Shown here piece by piece: positions 1-8,510 of a stretch of 64,000 bases of DNA. Below the pieces are notes generated by a model, which ran no database searches, was not told where the DNA came from, and saw only the letters and a program-made list of their open reading frames with translations. Positions within the stretch are counted from its first letter, which is position 1, and each line of letters starts with the position of its first letter. The position numbers were made by a program, and so were the translations under genes. The stretch comes from Frondihabitans australicus (GTDB taxonomy: Bacteria; Actinomycetota; Actinomycetes; Actinomycetales; Microbacteriaceae): assembly GCF_003634555.1 (NCBI RefSeq), contig NZ_RBKS01000001.1, positions 1,426,001-1,490,000 of the forward strand, read 5' to 3'.

Positions 1-381
1 CAGGGTCGCGATCTTCGTGGCGTCGATGACGTGGTCGAGCCACTCGCCGGCCGGGCTGCCGCCGCCGCGCAGACGCGCGAGCTGCCCGTCGGCGGAGTCG
101 AGGGCGTAGCCGATCACGAGCAGGAGCATCACCGCGATCGCCGACCAGATCGTCGTGTGGACGAAGGCGATCGTCGCGATGCCGGCGAACGTGAACAGCG
201 CCGACACCACGGTCACCTGGTTCGGCGTCATGCCGAGCTGGAAGGCGGCGGCGGCGAAGTACCGGCCGATGCGCCGGTTGATGTAGCGGGAGTACGCGGG
301 CGCGCCGGACGACCCCTTCTGCGCCGACTGGAGGCGCTGCAGGGAGTCGGTGTAGCGCTCTTTGACGAGGGGCGAGGTCAC
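1..381 (-). CDS. CDP-alcohol phosphatidyltransferase family protein, partial (C-terminus beyond left edge)
   Basis: The first 127 codons of an integral membrane enzyme of the CDP-alcohol phosphatidyltransferase family, which transfers a phosphoalcohol from a CDP donor to an alcohol acceptor. The signature D-G-x2-A-R-x8-G-x3-D-x3-D is complete: DGQLAR near residue 105, then G, D and D correctly spaced, so the Mg-binding active site is intact. One hydrophobic segment precedes it (about residues 70-100). The GTG start overlaps the stop of the upstream glycosyltransferase gene (GTGA), indicating translational coupling within a glycan operon. That context suggests a polyol- or inositol-phosphate step rather than housekeeping phospholipid synthesis, but the acceptor cannot be read from this fragment. 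The remaining membrane helices lie outside the window. Confidence 0.85.
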   Translation of the reverse strand, partial: MTSPLVKERYTDSLQRLQSAQKGSSGAPAYSRYINRRIGRYFAAAAFQLGMTPNQVTVVSALFTFAGIATIAFVHTTIWSAIAVMLLLVIGYALDSADGQLARLRGGGSPAGEWLDHVIDATKIATL

Positions 382-1607
382 GAGGCGGCCGCCCAATCCT
401 GAGGTTCGACCGAGCGGCCCTGCGACACGGCGCCCGGGCCGCGTCGCGCGAGCTCGCGGTCGACGACGGCGTGGATGCGGCGGCGCATGTGCTCGGGGGT
501 GAACTCGGCCTGGTACGCCTCCTGCGCGCGCACGCCGGCCTCGGCCAGCGCGGCGACGTCGAGGTCGCGCAGCAGGCCCGCGAGGGCGTCGACGTCCTGG
601 CAGTCGAAGAGCCAGCCGGTCACGCCGTCCTCGATGACCTCTTCCGGGCCGCCGGAGCGCGACGCGATGACCGCGCGGCCCTCGCTGAACGCCTCGACGC
701 TCACGAGGCCGAAGCCCTCGAGGGTGTCGGTGGGCAGGATCACGGCGTCCGCCGCCTGCAGGTACGGCGTCGCGTCGTCGACCTCGCCCACGACCGTGAC
801 GGTCGCAGGATCCGACACGTACTTCTCCACGAGAGCCGGGACGTCGACGCCGATGCCGACCGCTGGCGCGCCGCCGAGGATCACGAGCTCGCCGGGGCAG
901 CCCGCCCTCTCCCACGCCTGCAGCAGCGTGCCGTGGCCCTTGTGGGGGTTCCAGCGGCTCGCGATGAGGTAGTGGGGGCGGGGGTGCACGGGCGGCGGCT
1001 CGGGAAGATCACGCGAGCGGTGGGGCACACCGTTGTGTACCACCACCGCCCGCGCGTCCTCGGCGAGACCCGACGCGCCGAGGACGGAGCGCGAGACGGC
1101 CACGAGGGCCGTGCACGCGCGTGCCAGGGGACGAAGACCTACCCGGTCCCTCGTTCCCCATGGTTCTTGGAGGTGGCCGACGACGCTCCGCACGCCGCGG
1201 AGGCGTGCGAGAGGGGCGACGGGCAGGCATGCGCTCGTGGCGCAGTACACCAGGTCGAAGTGGCGCCCCGAAAGGCGCGAGAAGGTCCGTGCGGCGTCAC
1301 GTGCCAGGCGCAGGAACCCGCCCGGGGTGAGCTTCAGGCGGCGCAGGATCGGCAGCGGGTGGCGTTCCACGCGCGCCCCCAGCTCGCGGAGCAGCGGCGC
1401 GAGCGGGCCGGGCTCGACGTCGGTCGGCAGCCACACGGTCACGTCGAGCGAGTCCGACGCGACGAGCTCGGCGACGACCTCGAGCACGATCCGGTCGGAG
1501 CCGTACATCTCGTCGGAGGAGTGCACGACGAGGACGCGTCCCCGCCGGCCCATGCGGCCGAGCGAGGACGTCGAACTCGGGTGCTCCTGGTTCAGGATCT
1601 CCGTCAT
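378..1607 (-). CDS. glycosyltransferase family 4 (GT-B fold)
   Basis: A 409-residue retaining glycosyltransferase, probably adding a sugar to a lipid-linked surface glycan on the cytoplasmic face. The N-terminal Rossmann half begins after a short polar leader (RVLVVHSS near residue 24). The C-terminal half has SRWNPHKG (about 235) and the EX7E-type donor motif in EGFGLVSVEAF (about 318) followed by SGGPEEVI, as in the Glycos_transf_1 family. Its ATG shares one base with the stop of the upstream sugar-phosphate transferase (TGATG), and its stop overlaps the downstream GTG. The three genes therefore form one tightly coupled exopolysaccharide-type operon. Donor and acceptor sugars are unknown. 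Confidence 0.88.
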   Translation of the reverse strand: MTEILNQEHPSSTSSLGRMGRRGRVLVVHSSDEMYGSDRIVLEVVAELVASDSLDVTVWLPTDVEPGPLAPLLRELGARVERHPLPILRRLKLTPGGFLRLARDAARTFSRLSGRHFDLVYCATSACLPVAPLARLRGVRSVVGHLQEPWGTRDRVGLRPLARACTALVAVSRSVLGASGLAEDARAVVVHNGVPHRSRDLPEPPPVHPRPHYLIASRWNPHKGHGTLLQAWERAGCPGELVILGGAPAVGIGVDVPALVEKYVSDPATVTVVGEVDDATPYLQAADAVILPTDTLEGFGLVSVEAFSEGRAVIASRSGGPEEVIEDGVTGWLFDCQDVDALAGLLRDLDVAALAEAGVRAQEAYQAEFTPEHMRRRIHAVVDRELARRGPGAVSQGRSVEPQDWAAAS

Positions 1608-3163
1608 CAGTAGGCCCCCTCCGGCCTCAGGATCACTTTGATGGTCCGCCACATGAGCACGAGGTCGACGGTCATCGACCAGTTCTCGACGTAGTAGAGG
1701 TCGAGCCGGACGCTCTCCTCCCAGCTCAGGTCGCTGCGCCCGTTGACCTGCCACATGCCGGTCAGGCCGGGCTTGATGTAGAGGCGGCGGTGCACGTGGT
1801 CGGCGTAGCCCTCGACCTCGCGCGGCAGCGGCGGGCGCGGCCCGACGATGCTCATCGTTCCGAAGAAGATGTTGAACAGCTGCGGGAGCTCGTCGAGCGA
1901 GTACTTGCGGAGGACACGACCGGCACGGGTGACTCGGGGATCCTGCTTCATCTTGAACAGGAGCCCGGCGCCCTCGGAGCGCGCCTCGAGCTCGGCCAGG
2001 CGGGCCTCGGCGTCGACCACCATGGTGCGGAACTTGAGCATGGTGAAGCGCTGGCCGTCGCGGCCGACGCGGGTCTGGCGGAACAGCACCGGTCCGCCGT
2101 CGTCGGCGCGCACCACGAGGGCGATGACGGCCATGAGCGGAAGGGTCAGCAGGATCCCGAGACCCGACAGGGCCACGTCGGTCGCCCGCTTCATCATGTG
2201 CTTCGGGCCGTCGAACTGAGGCAGCTCGACGTGCATCAGGGGCAGGCCCTCGACCGGGCGGAAGTGGATGCGCGGGCCGGCGATGTTCGCCATGCGCGAC
2301 GCGATGACGAGCTCGGTGGCGCGCCCCTCGAGGCTCCAGCCGAGGTCGCGGACGTAGTCCGTTCCGTGACGGGGGTCGCCGGCGACGATGACGCTCTCGA
2401 CCGACATCTTCCAGACGGCCCGCGAGACGTCGTCGAGTCCTGCGACGATCGGGACGACGCGGGAGCCGATGGAGATGCCCGACGGGTCCTCGTCGTCGAC
2501 GACGGCGCCGACGACGTCGTAGAGCGCGCCCGGCTTCTCGTCGATCCGGTCGATGACGTAGCGGACGTCGGCGCGGCTGCCGACGACGATGGCGCGCGAG
2601 AGGTAGTTGCCGAGCTTCCGCTGGCGCATGAGCCAGCGGCGCAGCGCGAAGCGGGAGCCGATCAGGCCGAGCGTGCCTCCGGGCAGCGCCACGAAGAAGT
2701 AGGCGCGCATGCTCTCGTGGCCGGTGATCGAAATGACCAGGGCGATGAGCACGAAGGTGAGGATCGTGGCGTTCGTGACGCGCTTGTACTCGGCGGCGCC
2801 TGTGCCGACGACCGAGAGGTCGCGGGTGCGGTGGAACGCCAGGCACAGCAGCCAGAGCAGGCCGATCCCGACGGGGTAGCCGAGAGTGATGAAGAGCGTC
2901 GGCGGGTGCGCCGCGGCGAAGCCCGAGGCGGTCTCGTCGATGCCGCCGCGGAACGCCTCGACGATGCTCGCGAGGACCACGCTGGCGGAGATGATCGACA
3001 CGTCGGCCGCGAACAGCCGACGGCGGTAGCGCAGGGCCCAGGAGGCGCCGGTGGACGCACCGCCCACCCGATCGCCGAGGTCCGCCCATGCCGCGGTGGT
3101 CGTCCGCGCGGACGACGGCCAGGCGACGCGGCTCTCGCCGGCGTCGCGGCTGATGCCGCTCAT
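1607..3163 (-). CDS. polyprenyl glycosylphosphotransferase (initiating sugar-phosphate transferase, WcaJ/CpsE type)
   Basis: A 518-residue membrane enzyme that starts a glycan repeat unit by moving a sugar-1-phosphate from a nucleotide sugar to undecaprenyl phosphate. The N-terminal part has about four hydrophobic segments and a CoA-binding-like domain (SRAIVVGSRADVRYVIDRI). The C-terminal bacterial sugar transferase domain has a membrane-inserted hydrophobic stretch, then FRQTRVGRDGQRFTMLKFRT, GPRPPLPRE and KPGLTGMWQVNGRSDLSW, all family hallmarks. I chose the ATG at 3163 (MSGISRD); upstream in-frame starts would add a low-complexity tail untypical of the family. It is the first gene of the operon and lies behind a long non-coding region full of G/C-run repeats. 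Confidence 0.9.
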   Translation of the reverse strand: MSGISRDAGESRVAWPSSARTTTAAWADLGDRVGGASTGASWALRYRRRLFAADVSIISASVVLASIVEAFRGGIDETASGFAAAHPPTLFITLGYPVGIGLLWLLCLAFHRTRDLSVVGTGAAEYKRVTNATILTFVLIALVISITGHESMRAYFFVALPGGTLGLIGSRFALRRWLMRQRKLGNYLSRAIVVGSRADVRYVIDRIDEKPGALYDVVGAVVDDEDPSGISIGSRVVPIVAGLDDVSRAVWKMSVESVIVAGDPRHGTDYVRDLGWSLEGRATELVIASRMANIAGPRIHFRPVEGLPLMHVELPQFDGPKHMMKRATDVALSGLGILLTLPLMAVIALVVRADDGGPVLFRQTRVGRDGQRFTMLKFRTMVVDAEARLAELEARSEGAGLLFKMKQDPRVTRAGRVLRKYSLDELPQLFNIFFGTMSIVGPRPPLPREVEGYADHVHRRLYIKPGLTGMWQVNGRSDLSWEESVRLDLYYVENWSMTVDLVLMWRTIKVILRPEGAY

Positions 3164-4032
3164 GATCCCGCCGCCGATTCGGGGCGGCAGCGGGTACGCG
3201 GGAACGTACGCGGAATGTGCAGGGTAAGCATGGATCTCGGGTTCGGGTAGGCGGTGCATTCGCCGCGATCCACCATTCGGGAGTGGACCGCAGCCGGGTG
3301 GGTGCACTCGACGCGGCGGTTCGGGGACCTCGTCGGATGCGCCCGGTGACGATGCGTTCTCTGATCCTGGGAGAGCCCGTCGGGTACGGGTGATCTCGTG
3401 GTTCGCGACGCGTCGACAGTCGGGGATTCGGGTGTTCGGGTTCGGGTGAGACGGGTGATCGTGCGGGGCTGCTCCGGCGGGAGGCATTTCGGGTGCTCCT
3501 GCCGGCGGGTGGTGCTGCCTTGCCGGTCGTTCTGCCCCCTCTACGAGTGGGCACACAGTGAAGTTAGCCCCCCTGAGACGGGGGGCACATGCCCCCATTT
3601 CGGGGGACCTCTTACCCCCGTGACAGCCGGATCACAGGGGGTGAGTGATACCCCCGAACGGGTGAGACGACACCTCGGCGAGGACAGGGGGACAGGACGC
3701 GTTCACCGGGGGTTCAACGGACGAACGTTCCGGTTCGATCGGCACCCCGGCGAGTCGCCCGGAACCATGCGGATCGCGGGGCACCCGACGCCGTCACGAC
3801 CACGAGATTTTCTCGACAGTTGTCGGAATGGGGGACGCCGACGAGGCCCATTTTGTCCTCACGAATGACCTCATTATTTGTACCCCGATGACCCCGAACG
3901 GGCTAAACGGGTGATATCTGCACCGCGTGCCCCGTGGGACGAAATGTAACGCCGGTGAAACGCAGGAGACCCCCGCGGGGTGGTTCGCGGGGGTCTCGGG
4001 GTGAAGCGACGGGGGCCTGTCGGCGCCCGGGC
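3164..4032. other. 869-base intergenic region with G/C-run inverted repeats
   Basis: No convincing gene is seen here; the open frames are low-complexity shadows. Positions 3568-3665 carry clustered runs of five or six C or G arranged as inverted repeats: GGGGGCA-CA-TGCCCCC at 3581-3596, CCCCC-ATTT-CGGGGG around 3592-3606, and an imperfect pair ACCCCCGTGA / TCACAGGGGGT around 3614-3642, followed by ACCCCCGAACGGGTGAG. A related ACCCCGAACGGG sits near 3890-3901. This is most likely the long upstream control region of the glycan operon that starts at 3163. A terminator for the NADH dehydrogenase gene lies at its right end. Function is inferred from position only. Confidence 0.6.
3966..3997 (-). 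terminator. terminator hairpin downstream of ndh
   Basis: Perfect inverted repeat with 12-base arms, GAGACCCCCGCG and CGCGGGGGTCTC, separated by 8 bases. It lies just beyond the stop of the NADH dehydrogenase gene on the minus strand. The tail is T-poor, as is common for actinobacterial terminators. Confidence 0.7.
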
Positions 4033-5358
4033 CTACTTCTTGGGCGGCGCGGCGAGCGCGACGAACGACGCCCGCGGGTCGGTCATGTTCTCGAGCGTGG
4101 TCTCGTCGCGGCCCGAGACGAAGTTCGTCACCCAGCCGGTCAGGATCCGCCACTTGCGCGTGTAGGTCGGCATCGCGAGCAGGTGGTAGCCCCGGTGCGC
4201 GAGCCAGGCGAGCAGGTTCTTGAGGTGCACGCCCTGGATGAGCGCCGCGCCCTTGCCGATGCCGTAGCTGGCGACGGTGCCCACCGACTCGTGGCGGTAC
4301 TCGGCCAGCGGCTCGCCCGCCATGGAGGCGAGGATGTTGTCGGCGACGGTCACGGCCTGACGGACGGCGTTCTGCGCGTTCGGCGGGTAGTAGGCCGGCT
4401 GCTTCGCCGCGGTGAGGTCGGGCACCTGAGCGTTGTCGCCGAGGGCCCAGACGCCGTCGATGCGCTTGCCCTCGTCGGTGATGACCTCGAGCTTCGCGTT
4501 CGCGTTGACGTGGCCCTTGGGGCCGCGGGGGAGGTCGGTCGCGTCGAGGGCCGGATTCGGCTTCACGCCGGCCGTCCATACGATCGTGCCGGCCGGGATC
4601 GTCTCGCCGTCGCTGAGCACGCAGTCGCCGTTCTCGCACGACGGCATGGTGGTCTTGAGGCGGATGTCGATGCCGCGGGCGCGGAGGGCGCCGAGGGTCC
4701 ACTTGGACAGCTCGGGGCCGACCTCGGGGGCGACGCGGTCGAGGGCCTCGACCAGGACGAACCGGAGCTCGTGGCGCGACAGGACCGGGTACTGGTCGAC
4801 CGCGGCGTTGGCCGCGTCGAGCAGCTCGCCCATCGCCTCGACGCCGGTGTAGCCGCCGCCGACGAAGACGACGGTGAGGAGCTTCGCGCGCTCCGCCGGG
4901 TCGAGCGTGTTGGCGGCCTTCTCGATGTTGCCGAGGACGCGAGCGCGCACGTAGGCGGCCTCCTCGACGCTCTTGAAGCCGACGGCGTTCTCGGCCAGGC
5001 CGGGGGTCGGGAAGGTGCGGGTGACCGCGCCGAGGGCCACCACGAGGTGGTCGTAGCCGACCTCGGTGGTCTTGCCGTCGGCCAGGTCGACCGCGACCGT
5101 CTTCTTGGCGGTGTCGATGCCGGTCATGGCGCCCTGGATGAACTTGGAGCGGCGCAGCGTCTTGCGCAGCGGAACCGTCACGTCCTTCGGGTCGATGTGC
5201 CCGCCGACGACCTCGGGGAGGAACGGCTGGTACGTCATGTACGGGCTCGGGTCGATCACCGTGATGCTGGCGCTCTGCGGAGGCCTCTTCTTCTGCAGAG
5301 CGAGCGCCGTGTGCAGGCCCGCCGAACCACCACCCAGAATAACGATTCGCGTTGTCAT
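4033..5358 (-). CDS. ndh: type II NADH dehydrogenase (NDH-2)
   Basis: A 441-residue FAD-dependent NADH:quinone oxidoreductase that feeds electrons to the menaquinone pool at the inner face of the membrane without pumping protons. The N-terminal dinucleotide fold carries GGGSAG (about residue 9) for FAD. A second Rossmann motif, VVFVGGGYTGVEAMGE (about 165), binds NADH. GVWALGDNAQ (about 300) is the C-terminal FAD-contacting motif. The C-terminal region with several aromatic and hydrophobic residues fits the membrane-anchoring part of the family. Length is normal. It is transcribed alone, with its own terminator hairpin downstream. A closely related FAD-dependent disulphide reductase is the main alternative; the motif order and length favour NDH-2. 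Confidence 0.88.
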   Translation of the reverse strand: MTTRIVILGGGSAGLHTALALQKKRPPQSASITVIDPSPYMTYQPFLPEVVGGHIDPKDVTVPLRKTLRRSKFIQGAMTGIDTAKKTVAVDLADGKTTEVGYDHLVVALGAVTRTFPTPGLAENAVGFKSVEEAAYVRARVLGNIEKAANTLDPAERAKLLTVVFVGGGYTGVEAMGELLDAANAAVDQYPVLSRHELRFVLVEALDRVAPEVGPELSKWTLGALRARGIDIRLKTTMPSCENGDCVLSDGETIPAGTIVWTAGVKPNPALDATDLPRGPKGHVNANAKLEVITDEGKRIDGVWALGDNAQVPDLTAAKQPAYYPPNAQNAVRQAVTVADNILASMAGEPLAEYRHESVGTVASYGIGKGAALIQGVHLKNLLAWLAHRGYHLLAMPTYTRKWRILTGWVTNFVSGRDETTLENMTDPRASFVALAAPPKK

Positions 5359-5399
5359 GACATCGACGCTACTCCAGGATCATCAGGTGCACCGAGGTT

Positions 5400-5666
5400 C
5401 TACTCGACACCGTCGCTCTCGGTGTAGGCGCCCTCGAACCCTGCCCTGTCGGCCTCGGTCTCGCCGGGCTTGATGTCGTCGGCCGGGATCTCCGAGTCGG
5501 TGAACGCGCCGTCGTAGTCGACGCCGTCCTCCTTCGTGCTCGTGAACGAGCCGGAGGCGGCGTGCGCACCGCCGTTCAGCGGGGTGTCGTCGGCCGCGGA
5601 GGTCTGCTCCTCGCCGGCCTGGGCCTCCTTGGCCTCGTCGTCGGCGTGGCTGGTGTCGTCGCTCAC
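5400..5666 (-). CDS. small acidic, probably disordered protein with GxFT-type repeats
   Basis: An 88-residue, strongly acidic hydrophilic protein that I do not recognise. It has no signal peptide, no membrane segment and no cysteine. Three imperfect copies of a short motif are visible: GSFTSTKEDG, GAFTDSEIPA and GAYTESDG, each flanked by acidic residues. The GTG start at 5666 is preceded by GGGAG with about 6 bases spacing, better placed than the start further upstream at 5726. It lies between ndh and an aldo/keto reductase gene on the same strand. The composition is that of an intrinsically disordered actinobacterial small protein; no function can be assigned. Confidence 0.6.
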   Translation of the reverse strand: MSDDTSHADDEAKEAQAGEEQTSAADDTPLNGGAHAASGSFTSTKEDGVDYDGAFTDSEIPADDIKPGETEADRAGFEGAYTESDGVE

Positions 5667-5744
5667 GGTGGGCTCCCATCGACTCTCCGGCGGCTCCGTC
5701 GCCGCCCGGGTGCTCTCACTATGCACCCGGGACGGCTCATCGGA

Positions 5745-6722
5745 TCAGAATCCTTCGGGAGTGCGCGTCACGTACCCGCTCTCGAGGCGGTCGAGCTCCT
5801 CGTCGGTGAGCCAGAGGTCGACGCTGGCCACGGCGTCCTCGAGGTGGTGCGGCTTGGTGGCGCCGACGATGGGGCTGGTGACCGCCTCCTGCTGACGGAC
5901 CCAGGCGAGCGCGACCTGCGCGCGCGAGACGCCGCGCTCCTCGGCGACCGACTTCACGGCGTCGATGACCTGACGGTCGGCGTCCTCCTGCTGCCGATAC
6001 AGCGTCTTGCCGAAGGCGTCGGTCTCGGAGCGGTCGGTCGTCTCGTCCAGGTCGCGCGTCAGGCGGCCGCGGGCGAGCGGCGACCACGGGAGCACGCCGA
6101 CGCCCTGGTCGAGGCAGAACGGCAGCATCTCGCGCTCCTCCTCGCGCTGGATCAGCGAGTACTGGTCCTGCATCGAGACGAAGCGGGTCCAGCCGCCGAG
6201 GTCGGCCGTGTACTGCATCTTGGCGAACTGCCAGGCGTACATCGACGAGGCGCCGATGTAGCGCACCTTGCCGGCCTTGACGACGTCGTGGAGGGCCTCC
6301 ATGGTCTCCTCGACGGGCACGTTCGGGTCGAAGCGGTGGATCTGGTAGAGGTCGATGTAGTCGGTGCCGAGGCGACGGAGGCTGTTGTCGACCTCCGTCA
6401 TGACGGCGAGGCGCGAGAGGCCCGCGCCGTTCGGCCCGGGGCGCATCCTGCCGTTCAGCTTGGTCGCGATGACGACCTCGTCGCGCTTCGCGAAGTCGTT
6501 CAGGGCGCGCCCGGTGATCTCCTCGCTCGAGCCGTTGCTGTACACGTTCGCGGTGTCGAAGGTGGTGATGCCGAGTTCGAGGGCCCGCTGGATGAACGGG
6601 CGGCTCTCGTCTTCGGGCAGCGCCCACGGGTGGCCGCCTCTCGTGGCGTCGCCGTAGCTCATCATGCCGAGCGTGACCGCCGACACCTCCAGTCCGGAAG
6701 CACCCAGACGCACGTATTCCAT
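5745..6722 (-). CDS. aldo/keto reductase
   Basis: A 325-residue NADPH-dependent aldo/keto reductase of the YajO/Tas-like group. The catalytic tetrad is recognisable: D in TFDTANVYSNG (about residue 55), the Y in the same motif, K in VVIATKLNGRM (about 90) and H in YIDLYQIHRFD (about 128). The C-terminal GATKPHHLEDAV is typical of the NADP-binding site. ATG at 6722 has AAAGGG a few bases upstream. Upstream in-frame extension runs into the repeat array and is rejected. The physiological substrate is unknown. The gene appears monocistronic. Confidence 0.9.
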   Translation of the reverse strand: MEYVRLGASGLEVSAVTLGMMSYGDATRGGHPWALPEDESRPFIQRALELGITTFDTANVYSNGSSEEITGRALNDFAKRDEVVIATKLNGRMRPGPNGAGLSRLAVMTEVDNSLRRLGTDYIDLYQIHRFDPNVPVEETMEALHDVVKAGKVRYIGASSMYAWQFAKMQYTADLGGWTRFVSMQDQYSLIQREEEREMLPFCLDQGVGVLPWSPLARGRLTRDLDETTDRSETDAFGKTLYRQQEDADRQVIDAVKSVAEERGVSRAQVALAWVRQQEAVTSPIVGATKPHHLEDAVASVDLWLTDEELDRLESGYVTRTPEGF

Positions 6723-6782
6723 TGGTGACCCTTTCGGTCGTTGGGGGGAACACGTCCGTCCTACACCCGGCAGGCGGCGAGG

Positions 6783-6914
6783 GAGCGCAGCGACCGATGC
6801 CCGGCGCACGGCGAGCGCAGCGATGCCGGGGCGAGGGAGCGCAGCGACCAATGCCCCACGCCGACGCACGGCGAGCGCAGCGAGCCCGTGCACAGCGAGC
6901 GACGAGCGCAGCGA
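6783..6914. repeat. array of five GAGCGCAGCGA repeats
   Basis: Five exact copies of the 11-base core GAGCGCAGCGA start at 6783, 6813, 6837, 6873 and 6904, with 24 to 36 bases between starts and partly conserved flanks (GATGCC, GCACGGC). The array fills the gap between the aldo/keto reductase and tRNA-Leu genes. Spacer lengths and content are not CRISPR-like. Confidence 0.75.
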
Positions 6915-6960
6915 TGTCGCGAGCGCGCCGCGAGAGCGGCCAGACCAGCACGACGAAAAA

Positions 6961-7005
6961 ATGGCCCGCGCCCAGAACCGAAGGTTCTGGATAGGCACGA
7001 GCCAT
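6961..7005 (-). terminator. terminator of the tRNA-Leu gene
   Basis: On the minus strand an outer stem (GCCAT with ATGGC) and an inner perfect stem CCAGAACC/GGTTCTGG (6972-6990, small TTC loop) are followed by a run of six T residues. This is the clearest classical rho-independent terminator in the window and lies directly downstream of tRNA-Leu. Confidence 0.8.
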
Positions 7006-7013
7006 TTCTTTCG

Positions 7014-7098
7014 TGTCCGAGGGGGGACTTGAACCCCCACGCCCTATACGGGCACTAGCACCTCAAGCTAGCGCGTCTGCCATTTCCGCCACCCGGAC
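7014..7098 (-). tRNA. tRNA-Leu, anticodon GAG
   Basis: An 85-base tRNA with the long variable arm typical of leucine. The acceptor stem is GTCCGGG paired with CTCGGAC (one G-T wobble), discriminator A. The anticodon stem CTAGC/GCTAG encloses the loop TTGAGGT, giving anticodon GAG, which reads CUC/CUU. The T arm GGGGGTTCAAGTCCCCC is perfect. The 3' CCA is not encoded. Confidence 0.95.
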
Positions 7099-7186
7099 GA
7101 GTGTTGTTGCTGGTGTTGCTCCGGCGTTTCCGCCTGGAAGACATTAGCACGGTTCGGCACCTGCCTCTGACACAGCCGACGACCGG

Positions 7187-7199
7187 TACCGTGGGCAGT
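7187..7199 (+). promoter_or_regulatory. putative leaderless promoter of the M20 peptidase gene
   Basis: A TANNNT-type -10 element (TACCGT, 7187-7192) ends 7 bases before the ATG at 7200, leaving no space for a ribosome binding site. This is the arrangement of a leaderless actinobacterial transcript. Inference from spacing only. Confidence 0.4.
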
Positions 7200-8495
7200 A
7201 TGACCGTTCTCGACGAGACCGCACGGATCGCGCAGGATCTGATCCGTTTCGACACCACCAATTACGGCGGCGGCAGGTCGAACGGCGAGACGGAAGCGGC
7301 GGAGTACGTCGCAGCGAGGCTCGAGTCGATGGGCCTCGAGCCTCTGATGTTCGAGTCGGAGCCGGGGCGCCACAGCGTGCTGGCGCGGGTCGAGGGCCGT
7401 GACCCCGAGAAGGCGGGGCTCGTGGTGCACGGGCATCTGGACGTCGTGCCTGCCGATCCTGCGAACTGGTCGGTGGACCCGTTCGGCGGCGAGGTGAAGG
7501 ACGGCATGCTGTGGGGTCGCGGTGCCGTCGACATGAAGAACATGGACGCCATGATGCTCACGAGCGTCGGCGAGCTGCTGGAGTCGGGGGAGCGGCCGGC
7601 GCGCAATCTGCTGCTGGGGTTCCTGGCCGATGAGGAGGCCGGCGGTGTGCTGGGCTCACACTGGCTGGTGAAGAACCACCCGGAGCTGTTCGACGGCTTC
7701 GGCGAGGCCATCAGCGAGGTCGGCGGCTATTCGACGTACATCGACGGCAAGCGGGCGTACCTGCTGCAGACGGGCGAGAAGGCTCTCATCTGGATCAAGC
7801 TGATCGCGCGGGGCACAGCGGGTCACGGGTCGCAGATGATCAAGGACAACGCGGTGACGAAGCTCGCCGAGGCCGTCGCCGTACTGGGGCGGCAGGAGTG
7901 GCCGGTGTCGCTCACGCAGACGACGACGGGGCTGCTGCGCGCGGTGGCGCGGATCCTCGACGTCGACCCGGAGCGCACGAGCCCCGACGAGCTGGTGCTG
8001 CGGACGGGCACGGCCTCGGGCTTCATCCGTGGCAGCCTGCGCGTGACGACGAACCCGACGCTGCTCGAGGCCGGCTACAAGCACAACGTAGTGCCCGACA
8101 CGGCGTCGGCTCTCATCGACATCCGCTGCATGCCGGGCGAGGAGCAGTCGGTGCTCGACCAGGTCCGCGAGCTGATCGGCGACGAGATGGAGATCGTCAC
8201 GATGCACACCGACATCGGACTCGAGACCGAGTTCGGCGGTCCGCTGGTCGAGCAGATCGTGGCGACGCTCGACGAGCACGACCCGGGTGCGCCGGTGCTG
8301 CCGTACATGCTCTCGGGCGGCACCGACAACAAGGCGCTGAGCCTCCTCGGCATCAAGGGCTACGGTTTCGCGCCGCTCAGGCTGCCGGAGGAGATGGACT
8401 TCCCGGCGATGTTCCACGGCGTCGACGAGCGGGTGCCGCTGGACGCACTAACCTTTGGCAGTCGCGTGCTCCGCGATCTCCTCCGCACCTACTGA
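7200..8495 (+). CDS. M20/M25/M40 family metallopeptidase (dipeptidase-like)
   Basis: A 431-residue zinc-dependent amidohydrolase/exopeptidase. HGHLDVVPADP (about residue 81) supplies the first metal ligand and catalytic Asp. RGAVDMK (about 107) holds the bridging Asp, and ADEEAGG (about 142) the catalytic Glu and a ligand. The dimerisation lid domain follows, and the closing histidine ligand is near the C-terminus (FHGVDERVP). The start was set at ATG 7200, because it matches the family N-terminus and follows a -10-like element by 7 bases; a longer frame is not supported. It is followed closely by uppP (15 bases). Substrate is not determinable; dipeptidase or succinyl-diaminopimelate-desuccinylase-like activities are both possible. 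Confidence 0.88.
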   Translation: MTVLDETARIAQDLIRFDTTNYGGGRSNGETEAAEYVAARLESMGLEPLMFESEPGRHSVLARVEGRDPEKAGLVVHGHLDVVPADPANWSVDPFGGEVKDGMLWGRGAVDMKNMDAMMLTSVGELLESGERPARNLLLGFLADEEAGGVLGSHWLVKNHPELFDGFGEAISEVGGYSTYIDGKRAYLLQTGEKALIWIKLIARGTAGHGSQMIKDNAVTKLAEAVAVLGRQEWPVSLTQTTTGLLRAVARILDVDPERTSPDELVLRTGTASGFIRGSLRVTTNPTLLEAGYKHNVVPDTASALIDIRCMPGEEQSVLDQVRELIGDEMEIVTMHTDIGLETEFGGPLVEQIVATLDEHDPGAPVLPYMLSGGTDNKALSLLGIKGYGFAPLRLPEEMDFPAMFHGVDERVPLDALTFGSRVLRDLLRTY

Positions 8496-8510
8496 GAGGC
8501 CTCCGCCCCC

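Noticed and set aside
1790-3250. 486-codon plus-strand frame opposite the sugar-phosphate transferase
   Set aside because: Composition (D, R, V, E, H only) is that of a complementary-strand shadow; the minus strand has all family motifs.
3398-3868. 156-codon open frame upstream of the glycan operon
   Set aside because: Runs through the G/C-run repeats, cysteine/arginine-rich, no ribosome binding site.
6783-6914. Possible CRISPR array
   Set aside because: Only an 11-base core, unequal spacing, spacers not unique, no cas genes.
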